From Corynebacterium diphtheriae (lineage in GTDB: Bacteria > Actinomycetota > Actinomycetes > Mycobacteriales > Mycobacteriaceae), in NCBI RefSeq assembly GCF_001457455.1, contig NZ_LN831026.1, positions 1,550,001 to 1,614,000 of the forward strand: DNA of 64,000 bases, in the 5' to 3' direction. The position numbers and the translations under genes are program-made. Under the pieces are notes generated by a model, which was not told the origin of the DNA, did not search any database, and worked only from the letters and a program-made list of their open reading frames with translations. This document shows positions 40,634 through 49,084 of the stretch, piece after piece (position 1 is the first letter of the stretch; every line of letters starts with the position of its first letter).

Positions 40634-42841
40634 ATGAACGACTCCCCTGTGACGTCCGATCGTCAAATCTGGCCCGGACAAAGCTACCCACTGGGCTCTA
40701 AATACGACGGAGCAGGTACGAACTTTGCTATCTTCTCTGACGTTGCCGAAAAAGTTGAGCTCTGCCTCATCGACACAGAGTGCAATGAGGAAAGAATCCT
40801 CCTCGACGAAGTCGATGCCCACATCTGGCACTGCTACCTCCCAGGCGTCAAACCTGGCCAACGCTATGGCTTCCGCGTCCATGGCCCCTATAACCCTGCT
40901 GAAGGCAAACGTTGCGATCCCAGCAAACTACTAGTCGATCCATATGCACGCGCTTTTGACGGTGAATTCGATGGACATCCATCGCTGTTTAGCTATGACA
41001 TCAACGATCCAGAAAATCCCGAGGGTCGCAATACAGAAGACAGTCTCGAACACACCATGAAGTCGGTTGTGGTGAATCCCTTCTTTGACTGGGGTTCAGA
41101 CCGCAGCCCAAACACGCCGTATAACGAGACCGTAATCTACGAAGCTCATGTCAAAGGCATGACGATGCGCCACCCAGACGTACCAGAATCCCTCCGTGGT
41201 ACTTATGCTGGTCTAGCGCATCCTTCGATCATCGAACATCTCAAAGACCTTGGCATCACTGCAATCGAGCTCATGCCAGTGCATCAGTTCCTGCAAGATG
41301 ACCGCCTCCGCGACTTGGGATTGCGTAACTATTGGGGCTATAACACCTTTGGTTTCTTTGCACCTCAACAAGATTATGCGGCGGCCCAAGAGCCAGGTGG
41401 CGCTGTCTCCGAGTTCAAAGGAATGGTGCGTGCCTTCCACGAAGCAGGCATCGAGGTCATCCTCGACGTGGTCTATAACCACACCGCGGAGGGAAACCAC
41501 ATGGGTCCCACGATCGCATTCCGCGGCATCGACAATGAGGCATACTACCGCCTCGTTGACGGAGATAAAGCCCACTACATGGACTACACGGGCACCGGAA
41601 ATTCACTCAACGTCCGAGATCCGCATCCATTGCAAATGATCATGGATTCCCTGCGTTACTGGGTCTCAGAGATGCACGTTGATGGTTTCCGATTCGACTT
41701 AGCTTCCACTTTGGCTCGTGAACTACACGACGTGGATAAGCTCGCTACATTCTTCGATCTTGTCCAACAAGATCCGATTGTTTCTCAAGTCAAACTCATC
41801 GCCGAGCCTTGGGATGTGGGCGAGGGCGGTTACCAAGTGGGTAATTTCCCGCCGCTTTGGACTGAGTGGAATGGAAAATACCGCGATACTGTCCGTGATT
41901 TCTGGCGTGGTGAGCCGTCGACACTCGGCGAATTTGCTTCTCGTCTTACTGGCTCTTCAGACCTGTACGCCAATAATGGTCGCCGCCCTACGGCTTCTAT
42001 CAACTTCATCACGGCTCACGACGGCTTCACGCTCAATGACCTAGTCAGCTACAACCACAAGCACAACGATGCAAATGGTGAAGACGGTCGAGATGGGGAA
42101 AGCCACAATCGTTCGTGGAACTGCGGCGAAGAAGGCCCCACCGAAGATCCTGAGATCAACAAATTACGTGCACGTCAACGACGTAATTTCCTCACAACGC
42201 TTTTGCTCAGCCAAGGCACCCCCATGATTGCCCATGGCGATGAAATGGCGCGTACTCAAGATGGCAATAACAATGTTTACTGCCAAGACAATGAGACGTC
42301 GTGGATGGATTGGGAGCTAGCAGACAAAAACGCTGCGTTGATGGAGTTCACCAAACGGCTCATCACGATCCGCCGTAACCATCCTGTGTTTAGACGCCGG
42401 CGCTTCTTGGCTGGGGGTCCGTTGGGATCAGAAGTAGGCGACCGCGATATTGCGTGGCTGGTTCCTTCTGGCAAGTTGATGGGTCAAAGCGACTGGGATT
42501 TCGCCTGTGGCAAGTCCCTCATGGTCTACTTCAATGGCAAAGCCATCCAAGAACCCGATGCGCGCGGCCAACGCATTGAAGATGACTCCTTCATCATGAT
42601 GTTCAATGCCTATCACGAGCCGATCGACTTTACTCTTCCTGACACCGAGTTCGGTCCAGCGTGGAAACTTATCGTCGATACCAATGTTGATACTGGCTAC
42701 CCTGACGAAGCAAAGACGCTTCGCGCAGGCGACTCGATTACCGTCGAAGCACGCAGCACGCTGATCCTTCGACTCGTCGACACCACACATAAGTCCCAAA
42801 CTGTGGAAAAGGATCGTCGAGACGACGACTACAGTGACTAG
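40634..42841 (+). CDS. glgX: Glycogen debranching enzyme
   Basis: GH13 enzyme of 735 residues hydrolysing alpha-1,6 branches of phosphorylase-limited glycogen. An N-terminal carbohydrate-binding fold is followed by the catalytic barrel: DVVYNHTAEGN, nucleophile Asp in DGFRFDLAS, acid Glu in LIAEPWDVG and the FITAHDGFTL site. Works with GlgP (21.9 kb). C-terminal tail is acidic. Confidence 0.96.
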   Translation: MNDSPVTSDRQIWPGQSYPLGSKYDGAGTNFAIFSDVAEKVELCLIDTECNEERILLDEVDAHIWHCYLPGVKPGQRYGFRVHGPYNPAEGKRCDPSKLLVDPYARAFDGEFDGHPSLFSYDINDPENPEGRNTEDSLEHTMKSVVVNPFFDWGSDRSPNTPYNETVIYEAHVKGMTMRHPDVPESLRGTYAGLAHPSIIEHLKDLGITAIELMPVHQFLQDDRLRDLGLRNYWGYNTFGFFAPQQDYAAAQEPGGAVSEFKGMVRAFHEAGIEVILDVVYNHTAEGNHMGPTIAFRGIDNEAYYRLVDGDKAHYMDYTGTGNSLNVRDPHPLQMIMDSLRYWVSEMHVDGFRFDLASTLARELHDVDKLATFFDLVQQDPIVSQVKLIAEPWDVGEGGYQVGNFPPLWTEWNGKYRDTVRDFWRGEPSTLGEFASRLTGSSDLYANNGRRPTASINFITAHDGFTLNDLVSYNHKHNDANGEDGRDGESHNRSWNCGEEGPTEDPEINKLRARQRRNFLTTLLLSQGTPMIAHGDEMARTQDGNNNVYCQDNETSWMDWELADKNAALMEFTKRLITIRRNHPVFRRRRFLAGGPLGSEVGDRDIAWLVPSGKLMGQSDWDFACGKSLMVYFNGKAIQEPDARGQRIEDDSFIMMFNAYHEPIDFTLPDTEFGPAWKLIVDTNVDTGYPDEAKTLRAGDSITVEARSTLILRLVDTTHKSQTVEKDRRDDDYSD

Positions 42842-42855
42842 TTAACGTCGACACG

Positions 42856-42901
42856 CACTGCGGCGCCCGATCATGCGATGACACGTTCGAGCGCCGCAGT
42901 G
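42856..42901. terminator. Hairpin after glgX
   Basis: CACTGCGGCGC pairs perfectly with GCGCCGCAGTG around 24 bases just after the glgX stop. No T run follows, so it is a weak terminator or an mRNA-stabilising stem. Confidence 0.45.
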
Positions 42902-42976
42902 AGCATGTCACTGCACACCTGTAGTGTCAGACATCTGAGCAAGCACAAACCATAGGAATTCAAGGAGCACAGCACT

Positions 42977-44323
42977 ATGTCCGGCCTCATCCCAGCACAC
43001 GGTTTAGGCTTCCGCGTTGATGCCTCGACGCTTACAGGTCAGTCGTCGCTACTGCGTGCAAGCCTAGGGCTTGACGACGTCCACCTGCAGGTTTCCGCCA
43101 TCACAGAAGTAAAATCGGTGTCTGTAGCTGACGCCTTTGACCGCGGACTAGTTACTGTTACTGCAGACAAAGAAATTGCTATTTGGTTCCCGCCTAACAG
43201 TGCAACCGAACAAGAACTTTTTGTTCGTACACTGTCAGCAGCAATGAATGGCGATGGCCCTATTCCCCAACCCGTGCCCCACTTAGATTTTGTGGCGGTC
43301 GATGTGGAAACAGCTAATAGCGACTGGGGTTCTATTTGTCAGATCGGTGCGGCTAAAGTACGAGATGGTCACGTTGTAGAAACCAAAGAGTGGCTATGCA
43401 CCCCACCAGGCGATTTGAATTCCTTCGACGAAGCTAACATCGCCATTCACGGCATTACCGCAGATATGGTCGCAACTGCGCCTAGCTTCGCTGAATGCTA
43501 CAAGCAATTTGCTGACTTCGCAGGAGATCTTCCTCTGGCTGCACACAACGCACAATTTGATATGACTGCTTTCCTGCGTGCTACCCAAGCTGCTGATATT
43601 CGCCTGCGCACCACCAATTTTGGTTGTTCTCTCGCTGCCGCGCGCGCAGCACACCTACCTATTGCGAATCATAAACTTCCCACTGTCTCACAACATCTTC
43701 ATGTTGAGCTTCGAAATCACCATAACGCTTGTGCGGATGCCGAAGCCTGCGCCGGAATTCTCATCGCTCTTACACAACGTCTGAACACCGAAATCACTGA
43801 TTTTGCCTCCGCATTTAACATGCTAGGGTTCCACACTGGTCAATTATCCGACGCTCGTGTGTATCCAGTTCTCAAAGTTCGTGGTGCCTCGAGCGCTCCA
43901 GCTTCACCTGATTCCGCTGCCGCTGCTATTCAAACCCCACCAGCAGAAAAACCCCGCAAAGCAACCAAAGCAGCACGGGCGCCGTGGTCGAAGGTGGCAA
44001 CTCCAGAAACAATCCCTGACCCTAATCCTGATGCCGATCCTCAGGGCCGGCTCTTTGGGCAATCTGTCACGCTTAGCGGCGATTTCGCCCCCTACGACAA
44101 AGGCGAGCTGTGGGCTGGAATTGCGAACCAAGGAGGCATTATTGGCAAAAACGTCACGAAAAAGACGACCATCCTTGTATGCGGCCCATGGGACAAACCG
44201 ACTTCTAAACAAAAACGTGCCGAAGAACTGCGCGCCAAAGGCCAAGTAATTGACCTATGGACTCAAGAAGACCTGTTTGCGCAACTAGGTCTTAATCCCG
44301 AGGACGAACAACCACCGTTTTAA
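42977..44323 (+). CDS. DEDDh exonuclease with BRCT domain
   Basis: Protein of 448 residues. A roughly 100-residue N-terminal domain (no family recognised) precedes a DnaQ-type 3'-5' exonuclease with VAVDVETAN (ExoI), AAHNAQFDM (ExoII) and HHNACADAEA (ExoIII). A Pro/Ala linker (about 300-345) leads to a C-terminal BRCT domain (LFGQSVTLSGDFAPYDK...). Probably a DNA-repair or proofreading exonuclease held to its target by BRCT. ATG 42977 preceded by AAGGAG. Confidence 0.88.
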   Translation: MSGLIPAHGLGFRVDASTLTGQSSLLRASLGLDDVHLQVSAITEVKSVSVADAFDRGLVTVTADKEIAIWFPPNSATEQELFVRTLSAAMNGDGPIPQPVPHLDFVAVDVETANSDWGSICQIGAAKVRDGHVVETKEWLCTPPGDLNSFDEANIAIHGITADMVATAPSFAECYKQFADFAGDLPLAAHNAQFDMTAFLRATQAADIRLRTTNFGCSLAAARAAHLPIANHKLPTVSQHLHVELRNHHNACADAEACAGILIALTQRLNTEITDFASAFNMLGFHTGQLSDARVYPVLKVRGASSAPASPDSAAAAIQTPPAEKPRKATKAARAPWSKVATPETIPDPNPDADPQGRLFGQSVTLSGDFAPYDKGELWAGIANQGGIIGKNVTKKTTILVCGPWDKPTSKQKRAEELRAKGQVIDLWTQEDLFAQLGLNPEDEQPPF

Positions 44324-44457
44324 TATCCCACGCAGAGGCCACAAAGGGGCCACACAAAGGGGGTAAAAGATAAATCTTTGGGAACCAACCCCCGTGCTCG
44401 TTACGTCTGAATATGTAGAGCTTTCATATCAACAGACAAGGAGCACTGGGGATCAAC

Positions 44458-45075
44458 ATGCAGTCTGACACCACTCCCAAGCACACCGACATTCTCACGT
44501 CCATTCAATTGTCGCTCACGCCACGCCGTGACCCAGCTTTTGAAGAAACAACCACCGACGAGCAAACGAGTGTTCAGATCGCACTATCTCCATGCCTTAA
44601 CGCCACTATTGCTAGTAGCAAGTATTCACTGGACGACTTAGACGTAAGTGCGCAATACCTGTGGGATACCGCAGCAGATAATCTGATCTATACCACGAGT
44701 AATGCACGTGGAATCCCTATCAGAACAAGACCCACCACTTTTCTTACCAAGCGTATGACCGAAGGTCTTCAGGTTGACGTCACCGGCGCACCCACGAGTG
44801 CATGGATCGCGCATCCACTTACCTTCGAAGTCATTTATCACCACTTGGCCAACATCTTGTGCGCAACCCCAGTTTTCTACGTGCCACATCCCCAATTATT
44901 AATCGCGGTTGCTTCTCACATTGTGAGCCCGCAATTGGAATCATGGCTGTCAACCTTTTCTACCCCGCTCGTCAAAGACGCCTTGATCTACCACGAAGGA
45001 TTCCCCGCACATATTAAGTCCACAGCTTGGCAACAACCGTTGCGTCACATGTCCAGTGATCAGTTATCGGCCTAA
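44458..45075 (+). CDS. Protein of unknown function
   Basis: Protein of 205 residues, mostly soluble, with a segment PVFYVPHPQLLIAVAS. No family recognised. ATG follows AAGGAGCACTGGGGATCAAC. The next gene, RelA-like, is in the same direction after 82 bases. Confidence 0.65.
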   Translation: MQSDTTPKHTDILTSIQLSLTPRRDPAFEETTTDEQTSVQIALSPCLNATIASSKYSLDDLDVSAQYLWDTAADNLIYTTSNARGIPIRTRPTTFLTKRMTEGLQVDVTGAPTSAWIAHPLTFEVIYHHLANILCATPVFYVPHPQLLIAVASHIVSPQLESWLSTFSTPLVKDALIYHEGFPAHIKSTAWQQPLRHMSSDQLSA

Positions 45076-45157
45076 CAGTGCCGCTTAGTGGTAGTATGTA
45101 GCGCCGATCATGGTCATCACTTACAAAGATCTTTCCCCGTAGCACCAAGGAGCATCA

Positions 45158-46177
45158 ATGCCTCAGTCACTGATTTCTGAGCTACATACTCAGTACGCTC
45201 AGTTCGTTCGGAAACATCCCCATGCCGAACGAGACTTCAGTGATGCGCTCGAAGATGTCCTGACCGATGCTGGTCTTACGTACGATCGCGTCAGCGCTCG
45301 CATTAAAAGTTGGCATTCTCTGAAAACCAAGGCCCGAAAGAAGAACGCGCAGGGTGCGTTTATTTATCCTCACCCATGGGACGATGTCCACGACATCATC
45401 GGTGTGCGGATTACAACTCTGCATTCCACCGAGATTCCACAGATTATCGAAGCCCTCGCCGATGTTTTCACGGTGGAGCGCTCCGTCGATAAGACTGCCC
45501 TTACTCGCATTTCGGGAAGCTTTGGCTACGGATCGCATCACCTTATTCTCAAAATCGACGATCGCGTCAAAGATCTCAACAATTACGTCGGCATGGTTTT
45601 CGAAGTTCAAATTCGTACCGTTTTGCAACATGCTTGGGCAGAATTCGAACACGATATTCGATACAAGCGTTCAGGTGACCTTGATCCCCAAATCGACAGA
45701 GCCTTTACACTAGCCGCGGGGCTTATCGAATTAGCAGATCAACAGTTTGATCTCATCGCAGCAATCCAAGAACCTCAAAAGCACAGCCCCAACCTTGAGG
45801 TCGACATTACTGCCGAAACGTTGCCGGGAGTTATCGCAATGCTTGTAGGTTCCCGTTTCCCACAATCACGCAGCGAGCACTATCGTTGGCTCGAAGAATT
45901 ACTCTTCGCACACTCCATCACTACTGCAGCTCAGCTGAAGGATTTGCTTAACGATCGCGACATCGAAGCAGTACGCAAGGCCTTGAACTACAAGTTCAAG
46001 CCAGGACAAGTACGCATTATCGACGACCTCCTGCTATACCGTTATGGCACCAAGCATATTGAAGCCACTGGGGAAACCGGAAAGAATCCTCGCCTCCGTC
46101 TCCCCCGACTTAACGAACGCCTCCGAATTCTTAACAAACATGCCCCTCGAAACCGCTCAGATTTACAACAATCCTGA
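45158..46177 (+). CDS. RelA/SpoT-domain protein (small alarmone synthetase type)
   Basis: Protein of 339 residues with a nucleotidyl-transferase domain of (p)ppGpp synthetases at about residues 20-190, without hydrolase or TGS/ACT domains. Seen are ARIKSWHSLKTKARKK, DVHDIIGVRI, GSFGYGSHHLIL and FEVQIRTVLQHAWAEFEHD. The GYxSxH block has Gly where Arg is usual, so activity could differ. The C-terminal 140 residues are helical. AAGGAG lies before the ATG. Confidence 0.85.
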   Translation: MPQSLISELHTQYAQFVRKHPHAERDFSDALEDVLTDAGLTYDRVSARIKSWHSLKTKARKKNAQGAFIYPHPWDDVHDIIGVRITTLHSTEIPQIIEALADVFTVERSVDKTALTRISGSFGYGSHHLILKIDDRVKDLNNYVGMVFEVQIRTVLQHAWAEFEHDIRYKRSGDLDPQIDRAFTLAAGLIELADQQFDLIAAIQEPQKHSPNLEVDITAETLPGVIAMLVGSRFPQSRSEHYRWLEELLFAHSITTAAQLKDLLNDRDIEAVRKALNYKFKPGQVRIIDDLLLYRYGTKHIEATGETGKNPRLRLPRLNERLRILNKHAPRNRSDLQQS

Positions 46178-46229
46178 ACAAACGTATCGTGGAAACAACA
46201 TACTTCAACGTTGAGGAGAATACGGATCG

Positions 46230-46355
46230 ATGACTTCATCCATTTTGGTGTTTCCAGATCTCGCAGACTTTATTGCCACATGGGCGCTAAGCATCGCGGA
46301 CTTCTTCCGCAAATTTGGAATTGATTTTCCACCACCAAGCTGGGGATTATCCTAA
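46230..46355 (+). CDS. Small amphipathic protein, 41 residues
   Basis: ATG 46230 with GAGGAG ten bases upstream opens a 41-codon frame (begins MTSSILVFPDLADFIATW, ends PPPSWGLS), followed at once by a strong terminator. Sequence has alternating hydrophobic and acidic/basic residues with IADFF and FGIDF. Size and style recall corynebacterial small pore-forming or surface peptides, but no homology can be claimed. Confidence 0.65.
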   Translation: MTSSILVFPDLADFIATWALSIADFFRKFGIDFPPPSWGLS

Positions 46356-46371
46356 TTCACCCGTAAATAAC

Positions 46372-46415
46372 GAAAGTCTTTCGCTCCTTATAGGTTTAAG
46401 GAGTGAAAGACTTTC
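46372..46415. terminator. Strong terminator after the small protein
   Basis: GAAAGTCTTTCGCTCCTTA pairs with TAAGGAGTGAAAGACTTTC (one mismatch) around six bases, followed by TTCTTCGTTT. It also separates the convergent S4 gene. Confidence 0.88.
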
Positions 46416-46439
46416 TTCGTTTCGCATGAACGCCCACTA

Positions 46440-46817
46440 TCAGCGCCTACCACGCAACCGATCGATGTCTCGGCGTTCTTTCTTCGTTGGCCGCCCCGCG
46501 CCTTTGTCACGACGTGGCATAGAAAGCAGAATTTCTTTCGGCGGCGGTGGCGGAGAATGATCAATGTAGCAGGCTTGGGCAATTGCAGCACCTACACGTT
46601 TACGAACTGTGCTAACAACCTCTACATCACGCTCGCGGTGATCAGCCCATACCCGTACTCGGTCCCCCGGAGTAACCAACTGCGAGGGTTTAACTGCAAC
46701 CCCGTTGAGTTTGATATGTCCTGCCTTGCACGCCTGCGCTGATAACGACCGTGTTTTGAGCAAACGAACAGCCCAAACCCACACGTCGATACGCACAGGT
46801 GCCGCATCCTCTGCCAT
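46440..46817 (-). CDS. S4-domain RNA-binding protein (Hsp15-like)
   Basis: Basic protein of 125 residues with an N-terminal S4 domain (VRIDVWVWAVRLLKTRSLSA...AGHIKLNG) and a basic C-terminal tail (KGAGRPTKKERRDIDRLRGRR region). Related to Hsp15/RlbA proteins that bind ribosomal RNA or stalled 50S subunits; role here inferred. Confidence 0.85.
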   Translation of the reverse strand: MAEDAAPVRIDVWVWAVRLLKTRSLSAQACKAGHIKLNGVAVKPSQLVTPGDRVRVWADHRERDVEVVSTVRKRVGAAIAQACYIDHSPPPPPKEILLSMPRRDKGAGRPTKKERRDIDRLRGRR

Positions 46818-46822
46818 GGGTG

Positions 46823-47053
46823 CTATACGTCCTTATGATTGACTATTTTTTGAACCTTAGACCAATTAACCCAACCACCCACCACGGCGATGACAAGGCC
46901 AATGAGAAGCCATGTTGCCGACTCTGCAATGAGTGCGAGAGCAATGCCGCCGACTACTCCACCGGCTATGGACACCACGGCGTTGCGAGAATACTTACGC
47001 ACTTCTAATTTGCGCTGTTCAATGCTATTAATAGGACGCCTTTGCATAGTCAT
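46823..47053 (-). CDS. Small two-helix membrane protein
   Basis: Protein of 76 residues (MTMQRRPINSIEQRKLEVRK...) with two hydrophobic stretches (AVVSIAGGVVGGIALALIA and WLLIGLVIAVVGGWV). The frame extends upstream, but ATG 47053 has TAGTAT seven bases before it and no ribosome site, a typical leaderless start. It ends five bases before the S4 gene. Function unknown. Confidence 0.65.
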   Translation of the reverse strand: MTMQRRPINSIEQRKLEVRKYSRNAVVSIAGGVVGGIALALIAESATWLLIGLVIAVVGGWVNWSKVQKIVNHKDV

Positions 47054-47078
47054 GGTGTAGATACTAATGCAGCACAGC

Positions 47079-47720
47079 TTAGGATACCGATTCGATCCAT
47101 GACACCCCAGCTTCTCGCAAAACCGCCGCGCCCGAAGTAAGAGAAGACAACAATCCCTGGGTCTGTTCCCGTTGCCCAATTTCAACGGCGATCGTCATCG
47201 TCACTCGGTTGCTATAGGAGACATCAACAATATCAATATCTCGGCGCCGTAACTCAGATTCCAACCTGCCAGCATCGCTATGGTTGGCCTCGATGGTATA
47301 AAGCTCTCGACGCCTACGTTGTACGCTGCGAACCAATTCAAGGCACTGTGATACCGAATCAGAGTACGCATGGACTAGCCCACCTGCGCCCAATTTCACT
47401 CCACCGAAATAGCGGACTACGACCGCAACGATGTCTAGCAGACCACTACCACGGACGACGTCGAGCATGGGAGTTCCTGCAGTTCCCGAAGGTTCACCAT
47501 CGTCGCTTGAACGTTCTACAGGAACTGCATCGTCAACATGGACTATGAATGCGCTGCAGTGATGACGTGCATCAGGGAACTCATTTTTCAGTTCATTGAT
47601 AACGTCTCTAGCTTCTTGTTCCGTCGTAGCCCGTCGAATTACCGTGATGAATCGTGACCGTTTAATCTCGATTTCGTTGCGAAATTCCTCGTGGGCAACA
47701 GGCCTACGGTAGAGGTCCAC
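47079..47720 (-). CDS. YigZ/IMPACT-family protein
   Basis: Protein of 213 residues with the IMPACT/UPF0029 N-terminal domain (DDGEPSGTAGTPMLDV, VVVRYFGGVKLGAGGL) and the second YigZ domain. Conserved but of uncertain role, related to translation or proline metabolism control. GTG start with AAAGGAG. Confidence 0.88.
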   Translation of the reverse strand: MDLYRRPVAHEEFRNEIEIKRSRFITVIRRATTEQEARDVINELKNEFPDARHHCSAFIVHVDDAVPVERSSDDGEPSGTAGTPMLDVVRGSGLLDIVAVVVRYFGGVKLGAGGLVHAYSDSVSQCLELVRSVQRRRRELYTIEANHSDAGRLESELRRRDIDIVDVSYSNRVTMTIAVEIGQREQTQGLLSSLTSGAAVLREAGVSWIESVS

Positions 47721-47743
47721 CGCTCTCCTTTTCGTCCGAGTCG

Positions 47744-49042
47744 TTACAAATTAACGAGGTAACTATACTCTGGCGTTCCAGGTTCTAGTCGCCGGCAATC
47801 AATCCGCGAAGCATTCATTCGCTCGAGCAAACCGTCAAGTTCGGAAGCAACTCCGAGTTGAAGTCCTACGAGCGCTGTTCCGGTTTCACGGTTGTTGCGT
47901 TTGAGATATTCAAACAAAGTGATGTCATCATCTGGGCCCAAGATGTCGTTCAGGAAAATACGTAGCTGCCCTAGCTCCTGTGGGAAATTGACGAGGAAGT
48001 AGTGCTTGAGTCCGCGATGAACGAGGGAGCGCTCCATGATTTCCCCATAACGCAGCACATCGTTGTTACCACCAGAGATGATGCAGACAACTACGTCCCT
48101 GCTTCCAAGTGACAGCTCTTTCAATCCAGTAACTGACAGCGCCCCTGCAGGTTCTGTAATGATGCCCTCGTTTTGATACAAGTCAAGCATCTCAGTACAT
48201 ACAGCACCTTCATTAACGCTGATGGGATGAATACGGCCTTGGTTGTGTTCGATGATGTGATAGTTAAGATCACCGATACGTTTCACAGCGGCACCGTCGA
48301 CAAATGGGTCAACATTATCCAAGGTCACAGGACCGTGAGCATCCAGAGCGGCGCGCATGGATGCCGCACCTTCTGGTTCTACTCCAACGATCGCGGTGCG
48401 TGGCGCCATATCAGCAAGATAGCTGACAACGCCGGAAAGCAATCCACCACCACCAACGGGCACGACGACGGTATCAAGTGTTTTACCCAGCGTTGTTAAT
48501 TGTGCCAAGATCTCTGCTGCTACAGTTCCCTGGCCGATAACGGTATCGCGGTTATCGAATGGTTCCACCATCGTTGCGCCTTCGACGCGAGCGTACTCAC
48601 GTGCAGCAGCTGCCGCTTCATCAAAATTGGCACCGGTGACTACGAGTTCTACAGCGTCGCCACCATGGACCATGATACGGTCGCGTTTTTGCTTAGGCGT
48701 TGCTGCCGGAACGTAGATTCGACCTTTGATACTCATGGTTCGGCAGGCGAAAGCCACACCTTGGGCATGATTGCCTGCCGACGCCGCCACGATCCCAGCC
48801 ACTCGTTGTTCCTCTGTCAGTTGCGAGATCGCATTGACAGCACCACGGATTTTATAGGACCGAACGTCTTGAAGGTCTTCGCGCTTGAGATAGACTTCGC
48901 ATCCCGTCATTTGCGACAACCGTGGGCAATGCTGCAGGGGCGTCGGTGCAATAGAAGCAGAAATTCGAGACTGTGCCATTTGAATATCAGCGGCGTGAAT
49001 TGCGCCGAAAGTGACCTGCTGGTTTTCTGCTTCTTTACTCAT
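47744..49042 (-). CDS. ilvA: Threonine dehydratase
   Basis: Pyridoxal-phosphate enzyme of 432 residues, first step of isoleucine synthesis. Seen are the cofactor Lys in VRSYKIRGAVN, AASAGNHAQGVA, PVGGGGLLSGV and a single C-terminal ACT-like regulatory domain (FLVNFPQELGQLRIFL). ATG 49042 has TAAAAT eight bases upstream and no ribosome site. Works upstream of the ileucine that IleS (60 kb) consumes. Confidence 0.95.
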   Translation of the reverse strand: MSKEAENQQVTFGAIHAADIQMAQSRISASIAPTPLQHCPRLSQMTGCEVYLKREDLQDVRSYKIRGAVNAISQLTEEQRVAGIVAASAGNHAQGVAFACRTMSIKGRIYVPAATPKQKRDRIMVHGGDAVELVVTGANFDEAAAAAREYARVEGATMVEPFDNRDTVIGQGTVAAEILAQLTTLGKTLDTVVVPVGGGGLLSGVVSYLADMAPRTAIVGVEPEGAASMRAALDAHGPVTLDNVDPFVDGAAVKRIGDLNYHIIEHNQGRIHPISVNEGAVCTEMLDLYQNEGIITEPAGALSVTGLKELSLGSRDVVVCIISGGNNDVLRYGEIMERSLVHRGLKHYFLVNFPQELGQLRIFLNDILGPDDDITLFEYLKRNNRETGTALVGLQLGVASELDGLLERMNASRIDCRRLEPGTPEYSYLVNL

Positions 49043-49084
49043 GGGCAACAATTTTAACCACGGGGTACTACTGCTGCCTAACAC

